The notes below the pieces were generated by a model. That model had not been told where the DNA came from and did not search any database. It saw nothing but the letters and a program-made list of their open reading frames with translations. Position numbers and translations under genes: made by a program. Shown piece after piece: positions 1 through 5,463 of a stretch of DNA of 9,036 bases (its first letter is position 1; each line of letters starts with the position of its first letter). Origin of the DNA: an uncultured Ruminococcus sp. GTDB taxonomy: Bacteria > Bacillota > Clostridia > Oscillospirales > Acutalibacteraceae. Where the stretch lies: contig CACXHC010000072.1 of NCBI GenBank assembly GCA_902767285.1, positions 1-9,036 of the forward strand, given 5' to 3'.

Positions 1-20
1 AAAAAAACTTTTTGTAAATG
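1..20 (+). repeat. possible truncated copy of the AT-rich 3'-end hairpin repeat
   Basis: The first bases (seven A, C, five T, then GTAAATG) resemble the tail of the AT-rich repeat behind frr (positions 3757-3780: eight A, C, four T, then ATTAATGTAAG). If the match is real, a plus-strand gene ends just left of the window and its 3' end carries the same element. The sequence is short and low in complexity, so this is only a suggestion. Confidence 0.3.
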
Positions 21-61
21 GAAAGTGGGTATTTGATTTTCAGTCGGTTTAGTATAATCGC

Positions 62-101
62 AAACAAAAACGCCTGCAAAAGTACGCAGGCGTTTTTGTT
101 T
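62..101. terminator. strong bidirectional intrinsic terminator
   Basis: A perfect 16-bp inverted repeat (62-77 pairs with 86-101) encloses an 8-nt loop, AAAAGTAC. The GC-rich core GCCTGC/GCAGGC is flanked by A5 on the left and T5 on the right, so both strands give a stable stem ending in a U-tract. This is the expected form of a terminator shared by convergent genes. On the minus strand it lies about 180 nt beyond the spo0A stop and would end that transcript. On the plus strand it implies a convergent gene ending left of the window. Confidence 0.85.
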
Positions 102-160
102 CTCTGTTAGGTGATAAAAATGATTTAGTGGGTAAACGGTTTTACGAAAAAATATTAAAT

Positions 161-200
161 TAAAGTTTTTTTTGCTTCTTTTTTTTTCAAAAAAAAGAAG
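161..200 (-). repeat. AT-rich hairpin repeat, copy downstream of spo0A
   Basis: Read on the minus strand (the spo0A sense strand) this is CTTC, eight T, a 2-nt turn, eight A, GAAG, C, then eight A and CTTTA. Bases 175-186 and 189-200 form a 12-bp stem with almost no loop. A near-identical 40-nt element follows frr at 3731-3770 in the same orientation relative to its gene; I count only about two differences, in homopolymer length and the loop. The element is therefore a dispersed repeat of gene 3' ends, possibly a terminator or RNA-stabilising structure. The function is inferred. Confidence 0.75.
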
Positions 201-278
201 GCAGGGGTTTGGGGGCGGCAGCCCCCAAGAAGGCGGGGGCGGCAGCCCCCTGAGCGGTAGGGGCTGCCGCCCCTGAGG
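201..278. repeat. GC-rich repeat block with large hairpin behind spo0A
   Basis: The 16-mer GGGGGCGGCAGCCCCC occurs twice directly (211-226 and 235-250), each time preceded by AAGAAGGC-type sequence, so part of the block is a tandem duplication. A third unit is inverted (260-273). It is the exact complement of 236-249, giving a 14-bp GC-only stem with a 10-nt loop. The block starts 5 nt after the spo0A stop codon and, on the minus strand, runs into the T-rich AT hairpin (161-200). GC hairpin plus T-tract would serve as a terminator or 3' stability element. The composition contrasts sharply with the AT-rich flanks. Confidence 0.75.
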
Positions 279-1061
279 TTAACCGGCGAGGCGGTTTTTG
301 AGGTGAAGGCGGAGTTTGTCGGAGATCATGGCGATGAACTCGCTGTTAGTGGGTTTGCCTCTGCCGTTGTTTATGGTGTAGCCGAAGTATGAGTTGAGAA
401 TATCGACATCGCCTCTGTCCCATGCGACTTCAATTGCGTGGCGGATAGCTCGTTCGACTCTTGATGGGGTTGTGTTGTAGACTTTTGCAACTGCGGGATA
501 AAGTCTTTTTGTTACGGCGTTGATTATATCGGGGATTTCTACGCACATAATAATTGAATCACGGAGATAGTGGTATCCTTTAATGTGAGCCGGAACGCCA
601 ATTTGATGAAGAATTTCGGTGACTTTGATTTCCATTGAGGATTCGTCATCTTCAAAAGGTTGGATAATCATGGGCTTGGGAGAGCCTTTTTTGCTTTTGT
701 AGAGCTGGGTTATGCTGAGAGTCAGACTCGACACGCTGTAAGGCTTTATCACAAAATAGGAACTTCCCGCAGACATGACTTCCTTTTGGAACATTTCGTT
801 GTCAAATAAAGATGCAACTATAAAAAGAGGTTTTGTGGGACTGTTGGAAAAATTTTTGAGAACTCCGATTGCGTCCGTTTCTGACATGAACATATCCATA
901 ACAACAATGTCGGGTTGAATTTCGGCTATTTTGTCAATGAGAACTCCGCCGTTTTTTACGCAAAAGTTGACCGATATTCCTTGCGACTTAAAACACATGA
1001 GTTCTTCTGAACTGAAAGTTGACTTTTCTTCTGTAATTAGCAAGTTGATTTTGTTTTCCAT
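279..1061 (-). CDS. spo0A: Spo0A, master response regulator of sporulation
   Basis: This is a 260-residue transcription factor, close to the usual length of about 260-270. It has an N-terminal receiver domain (about 5-122), a short linker, and the Spo0A effector domain (about 145-255). The effector half is highly conserved, with IGVPAHIKGYHYLRD (154-168), the recognition region SRVERAIRHAIEVAWDRG (200-217) and KPTNSEFIAMISDKLRL (236-252). In the family, phosphorylated Spo0A dimerises and binds 0A boxes to start sporulation. The phosphoacceptor Asp56 and Lys106 are present. However, the acidic pair is Glu11-Glu12 instead of Asp-Asp, the beta-4 Thr/Ser position appears to be Ala83, and Pro after the Asp is Ser60. 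The ATG start has GGAGG (1070-1074) 8 nt upstream. The gene lies 108 nt behind spoIVB, as in Bacillus and many clostridia, with its own promoter in the gap. Identity is certain; phosphorylation behaviour is open. Confidence 0.97.
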   Translation of the reverse strand: MENKINLLITEEKSTFSSEELMCFKSQGISVNFCVKNGGVLIDKIAEIQPDIVVMDMFMSETDAIGVLKNFSNSPTKPLFIVASLFDNEMFQKEVMSAGSSYFVIKPYSVSSLTLSITQLYKSKKGSPKPMIIQPFEDDESSMEIKVTEILHQIGVPAHIKGYHYLRDSIIMCVEIPDIINAVTKRLYPAVAKVYNTTPSRVERAIRHAIEVAWDRGDVDILNSYFGYTINNGRGKPTNSEFIAMISDKLRLHLKNRLAG

Positions 1062-1078
1062 GTTTCATTCCTCCAAAA

Positions 1079-1124
1079 TTGGTAATAATTGGTTTGCTGT
1101 ACATATATTACCATAAATTACCAA
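1079..1124. repeat. TGGTAAT repeats around the spo0A promoter (possible operator)
   Basis: Plus-strand ATTACCA occurs at 1107-1113 and again at 1117-1123, exactly 10 bp apart (one helical turn). An inverted copy, TTGGTAAT, lies at 1079-1086 and matches ATTACCAA (1117-1124) over 8 bp. The two direct copies lie in the spacer and -10 region of the spo0A promoter, and the inverted copy lies in the 5' leader close to the SD. Same-face spacing suggests binding sites for a dimeric regulator. The motif does not look like a 0A box. No regulator can be named. Confidence 0.45.
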
Positions 1125-1133
1125 AAATGGCAA
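1105..1133 (-). promoter_or_regulatory. SigmaA-type promoter of spo0A
   Basis: On the minus strand, -35 TTGCCA (1133-1128), a 17-bp spacer and -10 TAATAT (1110-1105) are preceded by TGG, giving an extended -10. Transcription would start near 1098, leaving a leader of about 37 nt before the spo0A ATG. I saw no clear SigmaH promoter, the type that adds sporulation control in B. subtilis. Confidence 0.65.
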
Positions 1134-1169
1134 TAGTTATATAATTACAGTTTCGTAATTTTTAATATG

Positions 1170-2240
1170 CTATAATTGAGCTTTTTCCATTTCTTCATAC
1201 ATATTTTGAGCAAATATGCCGTAGCCCTTGGCGGAATTTGTCAACAAAACGTGTGTTACCGCTCCGGCGAGTTTTCCGTCCTGAATTATCGGACAACCGC
1301 TCATTCCCTGAACTATTCCGCCTGTTTGCTCTGTCAGAAGGGAGTCCGTAATTGTAATTTGAAGATTTTTTGTTTTATTTCTGTCATCATAATTTATCTT
1401 TGTGATTTCAATATTGTAAAGTTTTGGTTGATTGTCTTTCAGCGAACACAAAATTTGTGCCTCGCCTTTGTGAATCTCGTAAATATTGGCGATTTCTATG
1501 GGCGTTGCATTGTTTTTTGGTTCGGTTAAATATCCGTATAAGCCGTATTCATTATTTATTGTGGCTGTGCCGAGAGTTTTCGAATTGTCGAAATATCCGT
1601 TGATTATGCCCGGAACACCGTCTTTCCCCTTCGTTATTCCCGATACTTCGATTTTTGTTATCTCCGCTTCGTCAATATTCAGAATTTTTCCGCTTTCGTC
1701 ATCGCATATCGCATGCCCCAGTGACGCAAACCGCATATTTTCAGGGTCGTAAAATGTCATCGTTCCAAGTCCTGCCGCACTGTCCTTTATCCAAAGTCCC
1801 AGACGGAATCCGTCATCTGTGGGGATTGGCGTTATCTCCGTATCAAATTCGCTTCCGTTTCGCAAACACGACATTTTCAGCGGTTTTCCTCCTCCGCTTT
1901 GCGTGATTTGCTCTACATCTGAGCAAGTCTTTATTTCGCAGTCATCTATATATAAAATTGTGTCGCCCGACATAAGTCCGCTCTCTTTGCCGGGATTTTC
2001 TCCCCCTATGTCACAGCACTTAATAACCGTTGTTCCTTTGGTGTAGAATTTTATTCCAAAAAGCTCACCGCACGGGATAACCTCGTGCGGAGTTACATTC
2101 CCGAACGTCTGAGATAAATTTTTGCATTGATTATTCGGCGGTTTTGTGGTAAAATTACTTGTGTGAGTGATGTTTCCCAATCCGAAAATAACGGTGCATA
2201 TCGAAATTATCACAACTGCGTATTTAATCTTTTTTTTCAA
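1170..2240 (-). CDS. spoIVB: SpoIVB, sporulation signalling serine protease (PDZ, S55 family)
   Basis: This is a 356-residue protein. In Bacillus, SpoIVB is secreted from the forespore into the intermembrane space and cleaves the SpoIVFA complex to switch on the site-2 protease SpoIVFB, and thus SigmaK. An N-terminal hydrophobic anchor (about 6-22) is followed by a PDZ domain (about 70-140, with ESGLMSGDTILYIDD at 86-100) and the protease domain. Triad candidates are His176 (SLGHAI), Asp299 (TITDSLL) and Ser314 (GIVQGMSGCP); the Asp-Ser distance of 15 equals that in B. subtilis. It is shorter than the Bacillus protein (about 426), mainly before the PDZ. Cysteine is unusually frequent for an exported protein (11 in total, including Cys57, Cys75-Cys76 and Cys316). 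The start is TTG, supported by AAAGGAG 9 nt upstream. spo0A follows on the same strand without a convincing terminator, so read-through is possible. No clear SigmaF/G promoter was identified. Confidence 0.95.
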   Translation of the reverse strand: MKKKIKYAVVIISICTVIFGLGNITHTSNFTTKPPNNQCKNLSQTFGNVTPHEVIPCGELFGIKFYTKGTTVIKCCDIGGENPGKESGLMSGDTILYIDDCEIKTCSDVEQITQSGGGKPLKMSCLRNGSEFDTEITPIPTDDGFRLGLWIKDSAAGLGTMTFYDPENMRFASLGHAICDDESGKILNIDEAEITKIEVSGITKGKDGVPGIINGYFDNSKTLGTATINNEYGLYGYLTEPKNNATPIEIANIYEIHKGEAQILCSLKDNQPKLYNIEITKINYDDRNKTKNLQITITDSLLTEQTGGIVQGMSGCPIIQDGKLAGAVTHVLLTNSAKGYGIFAQNMYEEMEKAQL

Positions 2241-2249
2241 TTTTAAATT

Positions 2250-2256
2250 CTCCTTT
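2250..2256 (-). promoter_or_regulatory. ribosome binding site that fixes the spoIVB TTG start
   Basis: AAAGGAG on the minus strand lies 9 nt before TTG (2240-2238). No ATG, GTG or other TTG is placed better, and the TTG is followed directly by a Lys-rich stretch and the hydrophobic anchor, as expected for an exported protein. Confidence 0.8.
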
Positions 2257-2357
2257 CAAAAATAGTTTTTGCATAATATAGATTTTTAGTATTGGAAGAT
2301 GAGTTTTTACAAAAATTATAAAATAATGAAGTAATGGTAAATATTTGTTAATTTGCC

Positions 2358-2386
2358 TTTACATATCCAAAAGATTATTGTAAAAT
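2358..2386 (+). promoter_or_regulatory. SigmaA-type promoter of the pyrH cluster
   Basis: TTTACA (2358-2363), a 17-bp spacer and TAAAAT (2381-2386) form a good housekeeping promoter, with A/T-rich DNA upstream (2309-2345) that could act as an UP element. The predicted start near 2393 gives a leader of about 33 nt. It lies in the 185-nt divergent gap between spoIVB and pyrH; nothing else clear was found in that gap apart from spoIVB's RBS. Confidence 0.65.
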
Positions 2387-2425
2387 ATATTTTAGATATT
2401 TTAGATTTGCGGAGGTCGATTTTTT

Positions 2426-3142
2426 ATGATACATACAAGAATGAAATATAAAAGAATTTTGCTCAAAATAAGCGGAGAGGCTTTAGCCGGCAATAAAAAA
2501 ATGGGTATCGATTTTGATATTGTCGAGTCCGTCTGCCGCCCTATAAAAGAACTTGTGCAAAATGGAGTTCAGGTTGCTGTTGTTGTCGGCGGAGGTAATT
2601 TCTGGCGTGGCAGAACCAGCGGTTCTATGGACAAAACAAGTGCCGACCATATGGGTATGCTCGCTACCGTTATGAATGCTATCGGTGTCGCCGATACGCT
2701 CCAAAGTATGGGCGTTGATGCCCGTGTTCAAACCGCTTTGGCTATGCCTCAAGTTGCCGAGCTTTATGTTAAAGACAAAGCCGTTCGCCATCTCGAAAAA
2801 GGTCGAGTAGTCGTTTTTGGTTGCGGTACGGGAAATCCCTTCTTCTCAACCGATACCGGTGCCGCACTTCGTGCAATCGAAATCGGTGCCGATATTATGT
2901 TAAAGGCTACTATGGTCGATGGCGTTTACGACAGCGACCCTCACCAAAATCTCAATGCCGTTAAATATGATAAAATTACTTTTCAAGAGGTGCTTGCCAA
3001 AGGTCTGAAAGTTATGGACAGCACGGCCGCTTCTCTCTGTATGGATAATAATTTGGATATTCTCGTGTTCAGCCTCGAAGATCCAAATAATATTATTAAG
3101 GCTGTTGAAGGAAATAATTTCGGTACGGTAGTATCGAATTAA
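2426..3142 (+). CDS. pyrH: UMP kinase
   Basis: Phosphorylates UMP to UDP with ATP in pyrimidine nucleotide synthesis; in bacteria it is a hexameric cytosolic enzyme of the amino acid kinase fold. At 238 residues it has the family's usual length. Hallmarks in order are LLKISGEALAG (12-22), VVVGGGNFWRG (52-62), the DHMGMLATVMNA stretch (74-85) involved in substrate and effector binding, GTGNPFFSTDTGAALRA (134-150), and DGVYDSDP (165-172). The ATG at 2426 is preferred over the in-frame ATG at 2441 because GGAGG (2411-2415) lies 10 nt upstream of the first. It is the first gene of the plus-strand cluster behind a SigmaA-type promoter. In many bacteria rpsB and tsf precede pyrH, but here spoIVB diverges instead. 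Confidence 0.98.
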   Translation: MIHTRMKYKRILLKISGEALAGNKKMGIDFDIVESVCRPIKELVQNGVQVAVVVGGGNFWRGRTSGSMDKTSADHMGMLATVMNAIGVADTLQSMGVDARVQTALAMPQVAELYVKDKAVRHLEKGRVVVFGCGTGNPFFSTDTGAALRAIEIGADIMLKATMVDGVYDSDPHQNLNAVKYDKITFQEVLAKGLKVMDSTAASLCMDNNLDILVFSLEDPNNIIKAVEGNNFGTVVSN

Positions 3143-3163
3143 TGTAAATGGAGGTTTATTATC

Positions 3164-3718
3164 ATGAAAGAAACTTTGAAAAAATGCGAAGAGCGTATGA
3201 CCAAAAGAGTCGATCATCTCGAAATCGAATTTAAAGAAATCAGAGCCGGCAGAGCTAATCCCGGTGTCCTCGATAAAGTAAAAATCGATTACTATGGAAC
3301 TGAAACCCGTATAAAAGAGCTTGCGTCTATATCCGTAACAGAAGCTCGTACACTCACTATTCAGCCCTACGATGCCTCTATCCTCAGAAGTATCGAAAAA
3401 GCTATTCAGATGTCCGATATTGGTATCAATCCCCAAAATGATGGAAAAATTATCAGACTCATTTTCCCGCCCCTCACAGAAGAAAGACGTAAGGAAATTA
3501 GTAAAGACCTCGCTAAAATCGCTGAGGCTAAAAAAGTTCATGTGCGTAATATCCGCCGTGATACTATCGATGACCTCAAGAAACTTAAAAAGAGCAGCCA
3601 AATCACCGAGGACGAACAGAAAAAAGGCGAGAAGAAAGTTCAGGAGCTTACCGATAAGTATATCAAAATTATAGACAAAATGACCGCCGATAAACAAAAG
3701 GAAATTATGTCTGTTTGA
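3164..3718 (+). CDS. frr: ribosome recycling factor
   Basis: With EF-G, it splits post-termination ribosomes into subunits so that they can be reused. The 184-residue length matches the family (about 185). Typical segments are EFKEIRAGRANPGVLDKVKIDYYG near the N terminus, TIQPYDASILRSIEKAIQ, the NPQNDGKIIRLIFPPLTEERRKE block in the middle, and the charged helix with KVHVRNIRRDTIDDLKK. The start ATG has GGAGG (3150-3154) 9 nt upstream, and the gap to pyrH is 21 nt, so the two genes are very likely cotranscribed. Behind the stop codon lie the AT-rich hairpin repeat and a second hairpin in an unusually long gap before uppS. This may separate expression of the translation/nucleotide genes from the lipid genes. 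Confidence 0.98.
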   Translation: MKETLKKCEERMTKRVDHLEIEFKEIRAGRANPGVLDKVKIDYYGTETRIKELASISVTEARTLTIQPYDASILRSIEKAIQMSDIGINPQNDGKIIRLIFPPLTEERRKEISKDLAKIAEAKKVHVRNIRRDTIDDLKKLKKSSQITEDEQKKGEKKVQELTDKYIKIIDKMTADKQKEIMSV

Positions 3719-3730
3719 TTTTCTTTTCTT

Positions 3731-3770
3731 CTTCTTTTTTTCGAAAAAAAAGAAGCAAAAAAAACTTTTA
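3731..3770 (+). repeat. AT-rich hairpin repeat, copy downstream of frr
   Basis: CTTC, seven T, CG, eight A, GAAG, C, eight A and CTTTTA begin 12 nt after the frr stop. CTTC plus seven T pairs with seven A plus GAAG to form a stem of about 11 bp. It is nearly identical to the element behind spo0A (161-200, opposite strand), so both copies have the same orientation relative to the gene they follow. No GC-rich block accompanies this copy. The T-tract lies inside the stem and an A-tract follows it, so it is not a textbook terminator. Confidence 0.7.
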
Positions 3771-3777
3771 TTAATGT

Positions 3778-3783
3778 AAGGAG
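3778..3783 (+). promoter_or_regulatory. Shine-Dalgarno-like AAGGAG in the frr-uppS gap
   Basis: AAGGAG lies 9 nt before a TTG codon (3793) and 73 nt before the uppS ATG, so it is too far away to serve uppS directly. It sits just 5' of the hairpin stem at 3785-3827. It is the best ribosome binding sequence in the gap and is the main reason to consider the short ORF described next. Confidence 0.45.
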
Positions 3784-3784
3784 A

Positions 3785-3827
3785 TCCCCTTTTTGCTGTG
3801 GGAATATCTGATTCGGCAAAAAGGGGA
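3785..3827 (+). promoter_or_regulatory. stem-loop in the frr-uppS leader
   Basis: TCCCCTTTTTGC (3785-3796) pairs perfectly with GCAAAAAGGGGA (3816-3827), giving a 12-bp stem with a 19-nt loop. The nearest T-tract (3838-3842) lies about 10 nt past the stem, so termination would be weak at best. The 5' arm contains the TTG start of the candidate leader ORF. Folding would hide that start while leaving the AAGGAG in front exposed. Possible roles are an RNA processing site, an attenuator or a translation switch. All are inferred. Confidence 0.55.
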
Positions 3828-3852
3828 GATTAATAAATTTTTGGGAATGTAA
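3793..3852 (+). CDS. candidate 19-codon leader ORF before uppS
   Basis: Starting at TTG (3793), 9 nt after AAGGAG, the frame reads MLWEYLIRQKGEINKFLGM and stops at TAA (3850-3852), 4 nt before the uppS ATG and in a different frame. TTG starts with good SD sequences are used by spoIVB and cdsA in this window. uppS itself lacks a good SD, so translation of the short ORF could deliver ribosomes to uppS by coupling. The start lies inside a hairpin arm. I recognise no homologue and nothing shows codon conservation. A chance ORF of this length is quite possible. Confidence 0.35.
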   Translation: MLWEYLIRQKGEINKFLGM

Positions 3853-3856
3853 TATA

Positions 3857-4597
3857 ATGGGAATATTTTCAAGTAAAAAAAGTTCCGAGCCGATTATTGA
3901 TAATCTTCCTCAGCATTTGGGAATTATTATGGACGGCAACGGTCGATGGGCAAAAAAAAGAGGTCTGCCCCGTACGGCGGGTCATAAGGCGGGTGTCGAA
4001 ACCTTCCGTAGAATTTCAAGATATTGCAGTGATATAGGTATAAAATATCTTACGGTGTATGCCTTCTCTACTGAGAATTGGTCACGCCCCGAAGATGAAG
4101 TCGCTGCTCTTATGAAATATTTTAAAAGTTATCTTGAGGAGGCTTTGCGAGATTTCGCCGATGATACCATATCTATAAGATTTTTGGGAGATATGAGCCG
4201 TTTTTCGCCCGAACTTCAGGAACTTATGAGAAAAAATGAAGCTATGTCCGCCTCTCATGAAGGCATGGTTCTCAATATGGCAATGAACTACGGCGGAAGA
4301 GCTGAGCTTGTTCATGCTTTTAAAGAAATTTCAAAAAAAATATCCGCAGGTGAACTTTCAGCCGATGATATAGACGAAAGACTTATCTCAGATTACCTTT
4401 ATACAAAAGGTCAGCCCGACCCCGATTTGATTATCAGACCGAGCGGAGAGTATCGTACATCGAATTTCTTGCTCTGGCAGTCTGCATATACCGAATACTA
4501 TATTGACGATGTTCTGTGGCCCGACTATACAAGCGAACATTTGAATAAGGCTTTGCTTGAGTATTCTAAACGCAACAGAAGATTCGGCGGTGTGTGA
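3857..4597 (+). CDS. uppS: undecaprenyl diphosphate synthase (cis-prenyltransferase)
   Basis: Adds isopentenyl diphosphate units in cis configuration to farnesyl diphosphate, giving the C55 lipid carrier for peptidoglycan and other wall polymers. The protein has 246 residues, a normal length. Visible motifs are GIIMDGNGRWAKKRG (22-36) with catalytic Asp26, His43, the signature YAFSTENWSRP, and RPSGEYRTSNFLLWQ from Arg194 to the C-terminal part. Asp26, His43, Arg194 and Glu198 take the same numbers as in the E. coli enzyme. The ATG at 3857 is the only plausible start, since the frame has no ATG, GTG or TTG back to a stop at 3809. Its own SD is poor (only GGGAA, 9 nt upstream), unlike most neighbours. 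The 138-nt gap to frr holds a repeat, a hairpin and a possible leader ORF, hinting at separate control. Confidence 0.97.
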   Translation: MGIFSSKKSSEPIIDNLPQHLGIIMDGNGRWAKKRGLPRTAGHKAGVETFRRISRYCSDIGIKYLTVYAFSTENWSRPEDEVAALMKYFKSYLEEALRDFADDTISIRFLGDMSRFSPELQELMRKNEAMSASHEGMVLNMAMNYGGRAELVHAFKEISKKISAGELSADDIDERLISDYLYTKGQPDPDLIIRPSGEYRTSNFLLWQSAYTEYYIDDVLWPDYTSEHLNKALLEYSKRNRRFGGV

Positions 4598-4604
4598 TTC
4601 AGTT

Positions 4605-4610
4605 GGGAGG
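4605..4610 (+). promoter_or_regulatory. ribosome binding site that fixes the cdsA TTG start
   Basis: GGGAGG lies 8 nt before TTG (4619). The following residues (Lys-Thr-Arg-Leu-Leu-Ser-Ala) match a typical CdsA N terminus, so the TTG is well supported. Confidence 0.8.
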
Positions 4611-4618
4611 TAATTGCA

Positions 4619-5449
4619 TTGAAAACAAGATTGTTATCTGCTTTTGTCGGAATAGTGTTTGCAATAGGTATTGTAATATTGGGGGCGTATTTTCCGACTG
4701 TTATAAACGTAGCTTTGGGGACTATTGCCGTAATGTGCATAGTAGAAGGACTTTCGGCAAAAAAGCTCGATAAAAAGCTCACTATGATTCTGCCTTGCAC
4801 TATATTTTGTGTGGCTTTTTTTCTTCTTTATAAATACAAACTGATATGTATGATAATAGTGTTCGCCTATGTGGTGGCTTTGTATTTGGCTATGGTGTTC
4901 AATCACGAAAATCTCGTTTTTCATGATTTGTCATTTGCTATGACTATAACAACGATGTGTTCTCTCGGTATATGGACGGTTTTATATATGTTCGGTATTC
5001 GTCAGAATAATGTCGGGATTTTTTATATTATAATTTCGCTTGCTATACCGTGGTTCGCCGATGGCGGTGCGTATTTCGGCGGAAGTTTTTTGGGTAAGCA
5101 TAAACTTTGTCCAAAAATCAGTCCTAAAAAGACAGTCGAAGGTGCGATTTCCGGAGTTATCGCCGGCATGATTTGCCCTCTTATCGCAGGTGTAATATTT
5201 ACAAATTTCTTTTTTGAAAGCGGTGTGATTGTCAACTATATCAATTTTCTTATAATCGGATTTGCCGGAGCCGCTATTTCAATTTTGGGCGACCTCAGTT
5301 TCTCGCTTATAAAACGAAGCTGTAATATAAAAGATTATGGTTCGCTCATTCCCGGACACGGCGGTATGCTCGACAGATTCGACAGCGTTATTTTTGCTGC
5401 TCCGCTTATTATGATTCTCGATATGATTTTACCGATCGCAACTTATTAA
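4619..5449 (+). CDS. cdsA: phosphatidate cytidylyltransferase (CDP-diacylglycerol synthase)
   Basis: Condenses CTP and phosphatidic acid to CDP-diacylglycerol, the precursor of all the cell's phosphatidyl phospholipids, at the cytoplasmic membrane. The protein has 276 residues, and I see about seven or eight hydrophobic segments, the first at about 5-45. The family signature is complete at 229-255: Ser229, Lys232-Arg233, Lys238-Asp239, Pro245, His247-Gly-Gly, Asp252-Arg253 and Asp255. A second conserved block runs from Asp148 (DGGAYFGGSFLGKHKLCPK) to KKTVEG at about 175. It starts with TTG, backed by a strong SD, 21 nt after uppS. Together with uppS and dxr it forms the usual envelope-lipid segment of this conserved cluster. 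Nothing unusual was seen apart from the TTG start. Confidence 0.97.
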   Translation: MKTRLLSAFVGIVFAIGIVILGAYFPTVINVALGTIAVMCIVEGLSAKKLDKKLTMILPCTIFCVAFFLLYKYKLICMIIVFAYVVALYLAMVFNHENLVFHDLSFAMTITTMCSLGIWTVLYMFGIRQNNVGIFYIIISLAIPWFADGGAYFGGSFLGKHKLCPKISPKKTVEGAISGVIAGMICPLIAGVIFTNFFFESGVIVNYINFLIIGFAGAAISILGDLSFSLIKRSCNIKDYGSLIPGHGGMLDRFDSVIFAAPLIMILDMILPIATY

Positions 5450-5463
5450 TATGGTGATTTGTT

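Noticed and set aside
53..58. Perfect TATAAT just upstream of the terminator hairpin, which could suggest a tiny RNA.
   Set aside because: The only -35-like sequence (TTGATT, 33-38) is 14 bp away, too close, and any transcript would run straight into the 62-101 terminator.
1143..1160. Inverted repeat AATTAC/GTAATT behind spoIVB as a terminator.
   Set aside because: The stem is only 6 bp and AT-rich, and on the spoIVB strand no T-tract follows. It is too weak to call.
2315..2320. TATAAT on the minus strand upstream of spoIVB as its promoter.
   Set aside because: No acceptable -35 at normal spacing. SpoIVB genes are usually read by forespore sigma factors, and I could not find a convincing SigmaF/G site either.
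2900..3697. Long open frame (265 codons) on the minus strand across pyrH and frr.
   Set aside because: It lies fully opposite two certain genes, spans their junction and has no recognisable domain. It is a codon-usage shadow.
3853..3858. TATAAT overlapping the uppS start codon.
   Set aside because: There is no matching -35 at 16-18 bp, and transcription from it would start inside uppS. Chance AT-rich match.
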